Origin: Sphingomonas sp. Leaf33
GTDB taxonomy: Bacteria; Pseudomonadota; Alphaproteobacteria; Sphingomonadales; Sphingomonadaceae
Length of the DNA stretch: 64,000 bases
Direction: 5' to 3'
NCBI RefSeq assembly: GCF_001421785.1
Contig: NZ_LMLB01000011.1
Location: 1-64,000 of the forward strand
The notes under the pieces were generated by a model that had not been told where the DNA came from, did no database searches, and saw only the letters and a list, made by a program, of their open reading frames with translations. Below, piece after piece: positions 16,524 through 26,153 of the stretch (within the stretch, counting starts at the first letter, position 1; each line of letters begins with the position of its first letter). Position numbers and translations under genes: made by a program.

Positions 16524-17585
16524 CTAAGCTCGTTTGCGCCGCGCCAGCACCGACCGCGCGCCACCGACCAGGCCCGACATCATCAGGTCGTCGATCCCCG
16601 CATAGCCAAGACCCAGGTGATCGGGGCGGACCGTCATCGCATCGGTAACGGGGACCGCGCCCGATCGCACGGAATGACGCAGGATCCGCCACCACAGTCG
16701 CGCGGTTTCCCATTTGATCAGGCGGCGGCTCTCGCTGTCGTGCGCAATGGCCGCGAGGTAGGTCGATTGCAGCGCGCTGAGCGTCGCGCCGACGCGGACC
16801 AGCGTCGCGCGATCCTCGCACGCCTCGCCCGCGGTCACATATTGGGCGAGCAGCCGTGCCGCGTCGCCGGCATCGTCGCCCAGGTGCGGCGCCCACGCGC
16901 GCTCCAGCACCGCGCCACTGTTGGCCAGCATCGTGTCGCGGTAGCGGTTGGACGCGCCGCCGGGATGGTCGCGGTAGCGCAGCAGCGGCCGGTCGATCCG
17001 TGCCACGTCGCCGTGACCAAGCAGGCGGTGATAGAGGTCGAAATCCTCGGCATACAGGCAGTCGGGCCGGGTGAACGGCTCCAGCCGCTGCGCGACGCTC
17101 GCGCGCGTCATCGTCGTCGACCAGACCAGCGGGTTCTTGACGTGGAGCAGCCAGCGGATCAGCGCGGGCGTCGAATTGGTCGCCTGTTGCGACGCGCGTT
17201 CCCTGGCGCCTTCGAACGTGATCGCGGTGGCCGCGACCAGCACGGTCCGCGGGTGCGCGTCGAGATGGGCGACCTGGGTCGCGAAGCGGTCGGGCAGGCA
17301 GATGTCGTCCTGATCGAGTCCCGCGATATAGCGTCCGCGCGCCTGCGCAAACGCCAGGTTGCGCGCGCGCACCGGGCCGCCGTTGACCGGCGCCTCGATC
17401 AGGCGGACGCGGGGGTCCGACCAGCGCCGGACGACCGTGCGCGTGTCGTCGGTCGAGCAGTCGTCGACCACCAGCACTTCGAAATCGTCGAGCGTCTGGT
17501 CACGCACGCTCGCCAGCGTCTCCTCGATCAGGTGCGCGCCGTTGTAGGCGGCCATGACCACTGAAACGGCGGGAGCGGCACTCAT
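16524..17585 (-). CDS. family 2 glycosyltransferase
   Basis: The 353-residue protein starts with SVVMAAYNGAHLIEETLASV and contains VVDDCSTDDT, ARNLAFAQARGRYIAGLDQDD (DxD-type metal site as LDQDD), the layout of inverting GT-A family 2 transferases. No membrane helix is evident, so it would act at the cytoplasmic face. The ATG at 17585 overlaps the stop of the DegT-flavoprotein gene by four bases, so the two enzymes probably work in one pathway. The pathway likely makes or transfers an amino-sugar-containing glycan (inference). Confidence 0.9.
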   Translation of the reverse strand: MSAAPAVSVVMAAYNGAHLIEETLASVRDQTLDDFEVLVVDDCSTDDTRTVVRRWSDPRVRLIEAPVNGGPVRARNLAFAQARGRYIAGLDQDDICLPDRFATQVAHLDAHPRTVLVAATAITFEGARERASQQATNSTPALIRWLLHVKNPLVWSTTMTRASVAQRLEPFTRPDCLYAEDFDLYHRLLGHGDVARIDRPLLRYRDHPGGASNRYRDTMLANSGAVLERAWAPHLGDDAGDAARLLAQYVTAGEACEDRATLVRVGATLSALQSTYLAAIAHDSESRRLIKWETARLWWRILRHSVRSGAVPVTDAMTVRPDHLGLGYAGIDDLMMSGLVGGARSVLARRKRA

Positions 17586-20062
17586 GCCGCCAACGCCTTG
17601 GCCTCTCCCGTCAGCACGGCATCGACGATCAACTGGCCGACGTCGTTCTGCCACAGCCAAAGGCCATTGGCCTGTCCGCTGAAGCTCGCTTCGCCACCCA
17701 GCCGGCCTGAGGGAATGAAGCCCGCGGCCAGGCCGATGCCGAACAGCCCGGGGATCGGCGCGTCGTCGGCGCCCAGCACGCGGCAATAGCTGTCGACCAT
17801 CGGCCGGTCGCGGTCGGCGGCAAGGGCGAGCGGGCGGCCTGCTGCGTCCTCCAGCGGCAGCACGCGCGGGCGGTAGCCGAGCGCGGCGATAACGAGGTCG
17901 GCACGGTCGAGCACGTCGAGCGCCTGGCCCTCGTCGTCGCCGATGCGGTGCATCCGCACGCGCGGATCGGGCTCGCGCCCGTCGACCGCGAGCATCCGCA
18001 GCACCAGCTCGCGCGCTTCCAGCCGGAACCCGGCCAGGCGATAGACGAAGCCGGTCACCGGGCAGATGTCGTCGGGTCCGAAGTCGGTGAAGCCTTCTGC
18101 GTGCGCCGCCTCGACCGAATGGTAGAACGGGCGCAAGGGGCGGCGGTGAAGCAACGTCACGCCGCCGGCACCAAACGGAATGCCGGGCCGCGAGCGCAGC
18201 AGCAACGCGACCGTGGTGAGTGCGCTGGTCGATCCGCCGATGACGGCGACGCGCGGGGACCGCTTGCCGGACAACAGGTCGGCGACGCGGTCGAGGCCGC
18301 CCAGCGCTAGCACTTCGTCCGATTGCAGCAGGCGATCGCCGACGCGGTGGGTCAGCCGTTCGCCCGCCACGCGCTGTTCGACCAGACGGTCGAGCGGCTG
18401 GTGGCCGCCGGTCGCAACGACCAGATTCTCGGCGCGCGCGTCGAATTCATGGCCGTCCGACAGGCGGCGCAGGCGCACGGTCCAGATGCCGTCGATGGCA
18501 CGCACGGCCTTCAGGGCTTCGTGCCCCTTGAGAACCTCGCCGCCATAGCCCGAGACGAGTGTCGCCAGCCGCTCGCCGGTCGCGGCCAGGAACGGGCCTG
18601 CGGTCGCCAGCGGCACACCTAGCTTGTCGCGCCATTCGCCGACGGCCGTCGCGGTCGGATGACCGGCGAGCGCGGCGAGGGCGCTTTCCGGATTGTTCTC
18701 GACCGCCGACAGGAATGTCTGTGCGGTGCTGTCCGACGCGATGGCGTAGTTGCCGAGCCGTCCGTTGCCGAGTACGTCGCCGCGATCGACCAGGATCAGG
18801 CCTTGCGACAGGTCCCTGAGCTTGCCCGCCTTGGCCGCCGCGGTCAGCATCGCAGTGCCGGCCGGCCCGCCGCCGACGACCAATAGGCGAGCGATGGGCA
18901 TGCTGCGCTGAGCAGGCGTGGCGCGCGACAGGCCGATCGTCTCGAGCAGGGCGTGCGCGATGGTGACGGCATCGGCTGCGGTCATCCCGTCGGTCGCGGG
19001 CAGCGAAAGGATGCGTGCGCCGATATCGTCGGCGACCGGCGTCGGCTCGATCCGGGCGTCGCGCTGGAACAGCGGCTGCTCGCCCAGATGCGGACTGAAA
19101 TAGGTGGCCGCGCCGATCCCGCGTTCGGCGAGCGCGGCGATGACCTCTGCCCGGCGGGGCGCGAGATGCGGCGGCAGCAGCGCCGACATGAAGCCCATGG
19201 CGCGGCGCTTGCCATAGGGCGTCTGGAGCCCGAGCGGGGCGAGTGCCTCGCGATACGCCGCCTCGACGCCCGCACGGCGCTCGCTGACGCCCTCGATCTC
19301 GTCGAGCTTGGCCAGCGCCATCACCGCAAGCACTTCGGGCAGCTTGGCGTTGAAACCGGGCAGCGACGCGCTGCGTGGCGCTTCGAACCCGAAGCTTGCC
19401 ATCGTGCGCAGCTTGGCCGCGAGTGCGGTGTCGCCGGTGTGGATCAGCCCGCCCTCGGCGACCGCGAAGGGCTTGGTCGCCTGCATCGAATAGACGACCG
19501 GAAATGGCGCGCCGGCACCGAAGCCGATGCCGTCGTCGTCCAGCGTGCCGAGTGACGCGGCCGCATCGATCACGATAGCGACGCCGTGGTCGCGCGCGTA
19601 ACCTTCGTAGCGGGTCAGGTCGATCGCGTTGCCGAACGTCGCGTACGGCACGACGACCGCGATCTCTTGGCCATGGCGTGCCAGTAGCTCGGCCTCGTGC
19701 GTGGCCGATGCCGACCAGTCGCCGGGGTCGATATCGCAGACGAGCGGCGTCAGTCCGGCCCACATCGCGGCCTGCGCGGTCGCGGCAAAGGTGAAGGCGG
19801 GCATCAGCGCATAGCAGCGCGGGCGTCCGACCCGTTCCGCCGCCTCGCGGATCGCCAGCATCAGCCCCAGCGTCGCATTGGCCACCGTCACGCAGTCGCC
19901 GCGCCCGGCGAACAGCCGTTCGGTCGCGGCGGCCTCGAACCGGCAGACCTCGGGCCCGTTGTTGCTGTAGATGCCGGCCGCCTCGATCCGGGCAAGGCCT
20001 TCGCCAAGCAGGGTCGGGCGCGGCGGGCGCGGGGCGATCAGCGGATAGCGCAGCTTCGTCAT
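17582..20062 (-). CDS. DegT-type aminotransferase fused to a flavoprotein
   Basis: This 826-residue protein joins two complete-looking enzymes. Residues 1-~385 are a DegT/DnrJ/EryC1/StrS PLP aminotransferase, with Asp166 in IVIDAAAS and the probable PLP lysine Lys197 in SMQATKPFAVAEGG. Residues ~390-826 are an FAD/NAD(P)-binding protein: a dinucleotide fold at VVGGGPAGTAML (397-) and a second at VAVIGGSTSALTTVALLL. A late LFGIGLAAGFIPSG segment follows, as in pyridine-nucleotide flavoproteins. DegT enzymes usually transaminate keto sugars, so the flavoprotein part might oxidise the substrate or product. The gene is followed by a glycosyltransferase with a four-base overlap. I know no characterised enzyme with this order. 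Confidence 0.85.
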   Translation of the reverse strand: MTKLRYPLIAPRPPRPTLLGEGLARIEAAGIYSNNGPEVCRFEAAATERLFAGRGDCVTVANATLGLMLAIREAAERVGRPRCYALMPAFTFAATAQAAMWAGLTPLVCDIDPGDWSASATHEAELLARHGQEIAVVVPYATFGNAIDLTRYEGYARDHGVAIVIDAAASLGTLDDDGIGFGAGAPFPVVYSMQATKPFAVAEGGLIHTGDTALAAKLRTMASFGFEAPRSASLPGFNAKLPEVLAVMALAKLDEIEGVSERRAGVEAAYREALAPLGLQTPYGKRRAMGFMSALLPPHLAPRRAEVIAALAERGIGAATYFSPHLGEQPLFQRDARIEPTPVADDIGARILSLPATDGMTAADAVTIAHALLETIGLSRATPAQRSMPIARLLVVGGGPAGTAMLTAAAKAGKLRDLSQGLILVDRGDVLGNGRLGNYAIASDSTAQTFLSAVENNPESALAALAGHPTATAVGEWRDKLGVPLATAGPFLAATGERLATLVSGYGGEVLKGHEALKAVRAIDGIWTVRLRRLSDGHEFDARAENLVVATGGHQPLDRLVEQRVAGERLTHRVGDRLLQSDEVLALGGLDRVADLLSGKRSPRVAVIGGSTSALTTVALLLRSRPGIPFGAGGVTLLHRRPLRPFYHSVEAAHAEGFTDFGPDDICPVTGFVYRLAGFRLEARELVLRMLAVDGREPDPRVRMHRIGDDEGQALDVLDRADLVIAALGYRPRVLPLEDAAGRPLALAADRDRPMVDSYCRVLGADDAPIPGLFGIGLAAGFIPSGRLGGEASFSGQANGLWLWQNDVGQLIVDAVLTGEAKALAA

Positions 20063-20067
20063 CCGAC

Positions 20068-20108
20068 GGGTGCTACGCCCGCAGGCGCTAAAAATAGGTT
20101 TAGCACCC
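20068..20108. promoter_or_regulatory. inverted repeat in divergent promoter region
   Basis: An 8-bp inverted repeat (gggtgcta 20068-20075 and tagcaccc 20101-20108) sits directly upstream of the DegT-flavoprotein start and within the 131-base divergent region shared with the APC permease. A smaller overlapping pair (ttagc/gctaa) adjoins it. It could be an operator or a leader hairpin; no regulator can be assigned. Confidence 0.35.
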
Positions 20109-20193
20109 CGCTAAGCCTTTTCCCGACCGCGCCCTTGGAGCGGAAGGACGTGCGCGCTACACGATCCGGTAACGAACGATACGGGGAGCGGGC

Positions 20194-21621
20194 ATGAGCG
20201 ACAGCGGAATCTTCAGGCGCAAGGCGATCGTGCCGCCGTCGCAGATGTCGGGCGAGCATCAATTGGCGCGCACGCTGTCCTGGCCACATCTGGTGGCGCT
20301 GGGCGTCGGCGCGATCGTCGGCACCGGCATCCTGACGCTGATCGGCGTCGGGGCCGACCGCGCAGGCCCGGCGGTCATCCTGTCGTTCGCCATCGCCGGC
20401 GCGATCTGTGCGTGCGCGGCACTCGCCTATGCCGAGATGTCGACGATGATGCCGGTGTCGGGCAGCGCCTACACCTATTCCTACGCGGTGCTGGGCGAAG
20501 TCATCGCGTGGGTCGTCGGCTGGTCGCTGCTTGCCGAATATACGCTGGTCGTCGCGACCGTCGCAGTCGGCTGGTCGGGCTATACGGTCGGCTTCCTGAG
20601 TGGCCTCGGCATCGCGCTGCCCGATGCGCTGACCCACGGTCCGACGATCGTCAACGGCGCGGTGGCGAACTGGGGCATCAACGTGCCCGCGCTGTTCATC
20701 GTCGCGGTCGTCGCAGGGCTGCTGACGCTCGGCACCAAGGAAAGCGCGACGTTGAACGCGATCCTGGTCGTCGTGAAGCTGATCGCGCTGGCGGTCTTCG
20801 TCGCCGTCGCGTTGCCCTATTTCGACGTCGCCAACCTCAAGCCCTTTTCCCCTTATGGTTTCGCCAAGCATCTGTCGGACGGCGGGGTCGAACGCGGCGT
20901 CATGGCGGCCGCCGCCATCATCTTCTTTGCCTTCTACGGCTTCGATGCGATCTCGACCGCGGCGGAAGAGGCGAAGAATCCCGGGCGTGACCTGTCGATC
21001 GGCATCGTCGGGTCGATGGTCGCCTGCGTCGTCATCTACATGGGTGTAGCGGTCGCGGCGGTCGGGGCGATTGGCTATGCGCGGTTCGCCGACAGCCCGG
21101 AACCGCTGGCACTGATCCTGCGCGATCTGGGGCAGGGCGGTGCAGCGGCGTTCCTCGCGGCCTCGGCGGTCGTCGCGCTGCCGACCGTCATCCTTGCCTT
21201 CCTCTACGGGCAGAGCCGCATCTTCTTCGTGATGGCGCGCGACGGGCTGCTGCCGGAGGGGCTGGCGAAGGTGTCGCGGCGCGGCGTGCCGGTGCGCATC
21301 ACGATGTTCACCGCCGCCGTCGTGATGCTGTTCGCCGGCTTCCTGCCGATCGATGCGATCGCCGCGCTGGCGAATGCGGGCACGCTGACCGCGTTCATCG
21401 CGGTCGCCGTCTGCATGCTGGTCATGCGCCGCCGCGCGCCCGACCTGCACCGTCCGTTCCGCACGCCGGCGGCATGGGTGGTGGGCGCGGGCGCCGTGCT
21501 CGGCTGCCTGTATCTCTTCGCCAGCCTGCCGAGCACCACGCAACTGTGGTTCCTCGGCTGGAACGTCGTCGGGCTGGTCGCCTATTTCGTCGGCCTGGGC
21601 ATTCGCCGCCGCGCCGCCTGA
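20194..21621 (+). CDS. APC family amino acid permease
   Basis: The 475-residue inner-membrane protein has about twelve hydrophobic helices. It carries the amino acid/polyamine/organocation opening LVALGVGAIVGTGILTLIG in the first helix, with the GxG-type substrate-binding turn, and FAFYGFDAISTAAEEAKNP in the sixth-helix region. This pattern matches the cationic amino acid transporter/YfnA type. A ribosome-binding site (ggggagcgggc) precedes the ATG. It is divergent from the aminotransferase fusion and has no operon partner. The substrate is probably an amino acid, not further resolved. Confidence 0.92.
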   Translation: MSDSGIFRRKAIVPPSQMSGEHQLARTLSWPHLVALGVGAIVGTGILTLIGVGADRAGPAVILSFAIAGAICACAALAYAEMSTMMPVSGSAYTYSYAVLGEVIAWVVGWSLLAEYTLVVATVAVGWSGYTVGFLSGLGIALPDALTHGPTIVNGAVANWGINVPALFIVAVVAGLLTLGTKESATLNAILVVVKLIALAVFVAVALPYFDVANLKPFSPYGFAKHLSDGGVERGVMAAAAIIFFAFYGFDAISTAAEEAKNPGRDLSIGIVGSMVACVVIYMGVAVAAVGAIGYARFADSPEPLALILRDLGQGGAAAFLAASAVVALPTVILAFLYGQSRIFFVMARDGLLPEGLAKVSRRGVPVRITMFTAAVVMLFAGFLPIDAIAALANAGTLTAFIAVAVCMLVMRRRAPDLHRPFRTPAAWVVGAGAVLGCLYLFASLPSTTQLWFLGWNVVGLVAYFVGLGIRRRAA

Positions 21622-21637
21622 CGCGGTTCCGGCGCGT

Positions 21638-23320
21638 TCAGCGACCCTGGGCGCGCCAGCGGCGGACGGTGCGGTTGATGATACCGTCCTCGCCGCCGGT
21701 CTCGCGCCACAGTTGCGAGAACATCGGATCGCCCGACGCCGGGCGCTTGCCCTCGTCCAGCGTGTCGAACAGCACGCGGATCGGGGTCGCGACACCTTCG
21801 CCGCAGACGATGCATTCGCGGTTGCGCAAGGCGGGGATCGAATCGAGGAAACCGCGCGCGCCTTCGGGCATGGCGGCCCGGACATAGGCCTGGTCGCGGT
21901 CGTTGTTCAGGCGCATCGACAGGATCGTGCCGCACTGCGACAGCACGCCTTCGGCCAGGTCGGACGGGCGCTGGGTGATGAGGCCGAGCGAGACGCCGTA
22001 CTTGCGGCCTTCCTTGGCGATGCGGCTCAGGATGCGACCGACCGACGATCCGTCGGCATTGCGCTCGTTGGGCACGTAGCGGTGTGCTTCCTCGCAGACC
22101 AGCAGGACCGGGCGCTGCGGCTCGTTCCTTGACCAGATCGCGAAATCGAAGGTCATGCGGCTCAGCACCGCGACGACGACGGAGGTGATCTCGTTCGGCA
22201 CGCCCGACACGTCGATGATCGAGATCGGGCGGCCATCGGCCGGCAGGCGGAAGATGCGGCCGAGGAACTGCGCCATCGTGTCGGCGACCAGCATCCCTGA
22301 GAACATGAAGGCGTAACGCGGGTCGCCCTTCACTTCCTCGATCTTGGTCTTGAGGCGCAGGTACGGCGCGGTATCGCCGGCGCGGTCGAGCTTGCCCATT
22401 TCGAGCTGGATGAAGTTCAGCAGATCGCTGAGGAGGTAGGGGATCGGCGAGTCGACGGTCAGCTTGCCGAAATCCTGCGCCAGCCGGCTCTTGGCCTTGG
22501 CCAGCAGCAGGCATTTGGCGAGGATGTCGCCATCGAACTGCCGTTCGGAGCCGGAGGTGCTGATGAACACCTCGCAATGCTCCTCGAAGTTCATCAGCCA
22601 GTACGGCATCTGCAGATTGGTGACGTCGTAGATCTCGCCCGTCGTCTTGAACGCGGCGCCATATTCGCCGTGCGGATCGATCATCACGATGTGGCCCTGC
22701 GGCGCGAGCTCGCAGATGCGGTGCAGGATCAGCGCGGCGGCAGTCGACTTGCCGGTGCCGGTCGATCCCAGCAACGCGAAATGCTTGCCGAGCATGGCAT
22801 CGACATACAGCGCGGCGCGGATGTCCTTGGTCGGATAGACGGTACCGAATTCGACATGCGCGCGGTCGTCCGCGGCGTAGATCTGCTTCATGTCGGCGGT
22901 CGACACCGGGAAGACCGGCGTGCCGGGCGACGGATAGCGGGTGACGCCGCGGCGGAAGCGATAGAGCTTGCCGGTCAGCTTTTCCTCGTCGCCTTCGCCC
23001 AGGAAGTCGATCTGTGCGACGACGCGGTTGCCGTGCGTTTCCGACAGCCGCATCGAGCGGACGTTGGCGATCAGCCAGGTGTTGCCGACGCGCAGCTTGA
23101 TCTGGCTGCCGACCTGGCCCGCACTGGCGATCGACGGATCGGGATCGTCGGCGAGCGCGTCCAGGCAGTCGAGGTCGATGATGACCTGGCTGGACGATCC
23201 AGAAATCTCGAAGACGGCGCCGATGCCGGCGGACGCGAGCATGGCGTCGCCCTGCCGCACACCGGTGCTTGGCCCCGGTTCGGCGCCTTCAAACCCGCGC
23301 CGTTCCCATGTGTCCGCCAT
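21638..23320 (-). CDS. HerA-type DUF87 ATPase
   Basis: The 560-residue protein has an N-terminal beta-barrel (HAS-barrel-like, roughly residues 25-130). A RecA/FtsK-like ATPase follows with Walker A GSTGTGKST near residue 190, IMIDPHGEYGAAF after it, and Walker B as LLVCEEAHRY. Near the end are the sensor-like GLITQRPSDL and the arginine-rich RRWRAQGR. HerA proteins form hexameric DNA translocases, often paired with the nuclease NurA. No NurA-like gene is adjacent here, which is usual for the stand-alone bacterial forms. Its role is probably DNA repair or processing; the gene lies 95 bases downstream of the TIGR02186 gene. Confidence 0.9.
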   Translation of the reverse strand: MADTWERRGFEGAEPGPSTGVRQGDAMLASAGIGAVFEISGSSSQVIIDLDCLDALADDPDPSIASAGQVGSQIKLRVGNTWLIANVRSMRLSETHGNRVVAQIDFLGEGDEEKLTGKLYRFRRGVTRYPSPGTPVFPVSTADMKQIYAADDRAHVEFGTVYPTKDIRAALYVDAMLGKHFALLGSTGTGKSTAAALILHRICELAPQGHIVMIDPHGEYGAAFKTTGEIYDVTNLQMPYWLMNFEEHCEVFISTSGSERQFDGDILAKCLLLAKAKSRLAQDFGKLTVDSPIPYLLSDLLNFIQLEMGKLDRAGDTAPYLRLKTKIEEVKGDPRYAFMFSGMLVADTMAQFLGRIFRLPADGRPISIIDVSGVPNEITSVVVAVLSRMTFDFAIWSRNEPQRPVLLVCEEAHRYVPNERNADGSSVGRILSRIAKEGRKYGVSLGLITQRPSDLAEGVLSQCGTILSMRLNNDRDQAYVRAAMPEGARGFLDSIPALRNRECIVCGEGVATPIRVLFDTLDEGKRPASGDPMFSQLWRETGGEDGIINRTVRRWRAQGR

Positions 23321-23415
23321 TCGAAATCCCCTGATGGAGATCGGGACATGCCGCAGAGAGGGTTAACAGGCCGTTCGTCGCGCCGGCCAAGTGTCTGAAA
23401 AGCGTCGATCAGCGT

Positions 23416-24174
23416 CTAGACCCGCCGCGCGATGACGGCGGCGCCCCAGCCGAAACCCAGCGACAGCATGACCGCGACCAGACCGTAGAGCAGCGCGTGC
23501 CGGTCGGCGGCCTGTGCGACGAACCGCTCGAACCCCGACTTGCGGATGTCGATCTGTCGCACGGCAGCGGCGAGGACGCGACCGTCCTGGATCAGGAACG
23601 TCTCGGCGGTGAAGCGGCCGATCGGTACGCGTGCCGGGATGCGGACACGCGCGCGATAAAGGACGCCGTCCGTGATCTCGACCGCCTTCGCATCCTCGTA
23701 ATACAGGCCGCTTCGCCGCAGCAGGTCGACTAGCCCGGCGTCGAAGCGAGCCTGATCGTCGGCGACCGCGCCGCTGGCGGGCGAAAGTTGCAGGCTTTCA
23801 AGTCCCAGTTCGTAGATCGCGCGGGTGCGTTCGTCGACCAAGGCGGCGATCGGCCTGGACGATGCGATGGCGTAGAAGCCGGGGGCCGAGCGATACCGCA
23901 TCCGTTCCGCATTGACCCAGATGCCGGCGACCTTCTCCTTTTCACGCACCAGGATCGACTGCGCCGGGCCCTTCACGACGACGACGATGTCGGCCGGGCG
24001 CGCGGGGTCGGGTGCCTGGCCGCGCGGATAGAGGATGGCGCCGAACAGCAGGAGGTCGGCGCCGGTGAAGGAATAGGCGATCTCGATATCGCGCTGTGAC
24101 ACGTCGGGGACCAGCACCGGCTTGGTGGCGCCCAGCAGGAGCGGGGCGATAAGCAGGACGAGGAACGCCTTCAC
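23416..24174 (-). CDS. TIGR02186 family transmembrane protein
   Basis: About 252 residues: a signal-like N-terminus (VKAFLVLLIAPLLLGA), a periplasmic region with IEIAYSFTGADLLLFGA, ending in one C-terminal transmembrane helix (LLYGLVAVMLSLGFGWGAAVI). The pattern fits the TIGR02186 family, commonly found beside TauE/SafE exporters. The GTG at 24174 is chosen as start because it overlaps the stop of the TauE gene (GTGA) and begins exactly at the signal sequence; a longer ATG start at 24210 would run into that gene. It probably assists the exporter. Confidence 0.85.
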   Translation of the reverse strand: MKAFLVLLIAPLLLGATKPVLVPDVSQRDIEIAYSFTGADLLLFGAILYPRGQAPDPARPADIVVVVKGPAQSILVREKEKVAGIWVNAERMRYRSAPGFYAIASSRPIAALVDERTRAIYELGLESLQLSPASGAVADDQARFDAGLVDLLRRSGLYYEDAKAVEITDGVLYRARVRIPARVPIGRFTAETFLIQDGRVLAAAVRQIDIRKSGFERFVAQAADRHALLYGLVAVMLSLGFGWGAAVIARRV

Positions 24175-25085
24175 GACATCGCGATCGTGTAGATTTCGTC
24201 GGGCCGCCACGCCAGGCCCAGAAGCATCCGCACCGCGACCAGCAGCACCATGACGGCCAGCGCCAGGCGGAGATATTCAGGCTTCATCTTCTGCGCAAAG
24301 CGCGCGCCGACCTGTGCGCCGGCGACCGAGCCCAGTAGCAGCAGCGCGGCGAGTACCACGTCGACCGCCTTTGTCGTCAGCGCATGGACCAGGGTCGCGG
24401 CGGCGGTCACGAACACGATCTGGAACAGCGACGTGCCGACAACGACCTGCGTCGACATCCCCAGCAGGAACAGCATCGCCGGCACCAGGATGAACCCGCC
24501 GCCGACGCCCAGCAGGACGGTCAGCATCCCGACGACGAACCCCAGCAGCAGCGGCGCGAGCGGCGAGATGTAGAGCCCCGAGGCGTAGAAACGGTACCGC
24601 AGCGGGAGCGCGGCGACGAGCGGATGGTGGCGGCGCTTGCGCGGCTTGGGCGGGCGTCCGGCGCGCACCGCGCCGATCGCACCCAGCGCCTCGCGCAGCA
24701 TCAGGGCGCCGATCGAGCCGAGCAGGACGACGTAGAGCACTGCGATGACGGTATCGATCTGGCCGCTCGCCTGAAGCACGCGGAAGACGCCTGCCCCCGC
24801 GATCGACCCCAGGATGCCGCCCGCGACCAGCACGGTCCCCATCTGCGTATCCACGCCGCCCCGCCGGAAATAGGCCATCGCGCCCGAGACGCTGGCGCCG
24901 GTCACCTGGCTGGCCGCCGATGCCGCGGCGACGGTCGGCGGGATGCCGTAGAAGATGAGGAGCGGAGTCGTCAGGAACCCGCCGCCGACCCCGAACATGC
25001 CCGACAACAGCCCGACGCCGCCGCCCAGCAGGACGATGACCAGGGCGTTCACCGACAGGTTGGCGATGGGCAGGTATAGGTCCAC
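24171..25085 (-). CDS. TauE/SafE family sulfite/organosulfur exporter
   Basis: The 304-residue protein has about eight transmembrane helices in two repeated halves. Each half carries the family's glycine-rich helix start: GGGVGLLSGMFGVGGGFLTTPLL near residue 20 and GFVVGMLTVLLGVGGGFILVPAM near residue 190. Such permeases export sulfite, sulfoacetate or related anions. It overlaps the TIGR02186 gene by four bases, the arrangement usually seen for this pair. It follows the NfrA-like gene by 48 bases but a shared function is not evident. Confidence 0.92.
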   Translation of the reverse strand: MDLYLPIANLSVNALVIVLLGGGVGLLSGMFGVGGGFLTTPLLIFYGIPPTVAAASAASQVTGASVSGAMAYFRRGGVDTQMGTVLVAGGILGSIAGAGVFRVLQASGQIDTVIAVLYVVLLGSIGALMLREALGAIGAVRAGRPPKPRKRRHHPLVAALPLRYRFYASGLYISPLAPLLLGFVVGMLTVLLGVGGGFILVPAMLFLLGMSTQVVVGTSLFQIVFVTAAATLVHALTTKAVDVVLAALLLLGSVAGAQVGARFAQKMKPEYLRLALAVMVLLVAVRMLLGLAWRPDEIYTIAMS

Positions 25086-25133
25086 GCAGGCGGGGATAGC
25101 GCGAACGGGCCGCCACGCGAACCCTGTTTGGGC

Positions 25134-26153
25134 TCAGAAATCCAGTCCCATCGACAGCGCCGGCCCCGACCCCGGTCGCGCGTCGCCCGCGATCCGCTGC
25201 CGCCAGTCGAGTGCGACGCGCAGCCGCTGGCCCGCGACAGCCACGCGCGCGCCGAGCGACGGCCCGATATCGAGCCGCGACGCGCCCCGCTGTGCGCCGC
25301 CCCAGGCGCCGAGCCCGATGTCGAGATCGACCGCGCGTCCTTCACTCAGCGGGCGCGTCGCCCGTGCGCTGCCGTCGGCGAAGCGTTCGACGCCGTTGCG
25401 GACGATCACCCCGGCCTGGGCGTAGCCTTCCAACCGGAAGTTTGCGGGGAGCGGCACGGCGCTCACCCCGCCGCTGACACCGATCGATGGGCCACCGCGT
25501 CCGGCGTCCAGCGCTATCCGCTGCTCGACGACCACGCGCAGCGGCACGCCCGCCGGCCGCCAGGCGACGCCCAGCGCCATTTCACGCCCGATCCCGCGCG
25601 TCGGTGCCGTGAGGCGCACAGTCGCCGCGACCGCTTTCGACAGCGCATAGTCGATGCGGATGCCGGCCTGACTGCCACCGAGTTGCGGCGCGAACGGGCC
25701 GCTTCCCGTACCCCGACCGGGGCGAGCGATCAGCCAGCCGCTGACGCTGATCCGACGATTTTCCTGTGGATCGACATCCGGCAGCCGCGCCACCGCAAGT
25801 GGATCGCCGCCGATCGGCGCCGGCTCGGGGCGGCTCGGGGCGGTTGTTTCTCGCGATGGCTCGGGCTGCCGCTGCGATGGAAGCTGCGGCCATCCGGCAG
25901 CGTGGGACCGTTCGGGTCGGGAGAGGTTCAGGGGACGGGCCAGGACCGGAACCGCGCGGGGAACGGACGTCGTTTGGGGGGCGGCGGCGGGGGTGGGCAG
26001 GAAGGCTTGTGCCACGACCTGGGGTGGACGAACGTTGCGCGCGGCATCGATCGCCGGCGCGGCGCCCTGCATCGCGATCGCCACCCGCAGCGCAACCCAG
26101 CCGCCGCCAACGAGCCCAACGAAGCGCAGCGGTCGGCCGCTACCAGGTGTCAT
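25134..26153 (-). CDS. NfrA-like outer-membrane partner protein
   Basis: This 339-residue protein has one N-terminal hydrophobic segment (FVGLVGGGWVALRVAIAM), a Pro/Arg-rich linker to about residue 120, then a region of amphipathic beta strands ending in SMGLDF, suggesting an outer-membrane barrel. The C-terminal ~200 residues resemble the C-terminal domain of phage N4 receptor NfrA. The TPR region of long NfrA proteins (about 1000 residues in E. coli) is absent. ATG 26153 overlaps the stop of the NfrB-like glycosyltransferase by four bases. The pair likely makes and exports a surface polysaccharide. Confidence 0.75.
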   Translation of the reverse strand: MTPGSGRPLRFVGLVGGGWVALRVAIAMQGAAPAIDAARNVRPPQVVAQAFLPTPAAAPQTTSVPRAVPVLARPLNLSRPERSHAAGWPQLPSQRQPEPSRETTAPSRPEPAPIGGDPLAVARLPDVDPQENRRISVSGWLIARPGRGTGSGPFAPQLGGSQAGIRIDYALSKAVAATVRLTAPTRGIGREMALGVAWRPAGVPLRVVVEQRIALDAGRGGPSIGVSGGVSAVPLPANFRLEGYAQAGVIVRNGVERFADGSARATRPLSEGRAVDLDIGLGAWGGAQRGASRLDIGPSLGARVAVAGQRLRVALDWRQRIAGDARPGSGPALSMGLDF

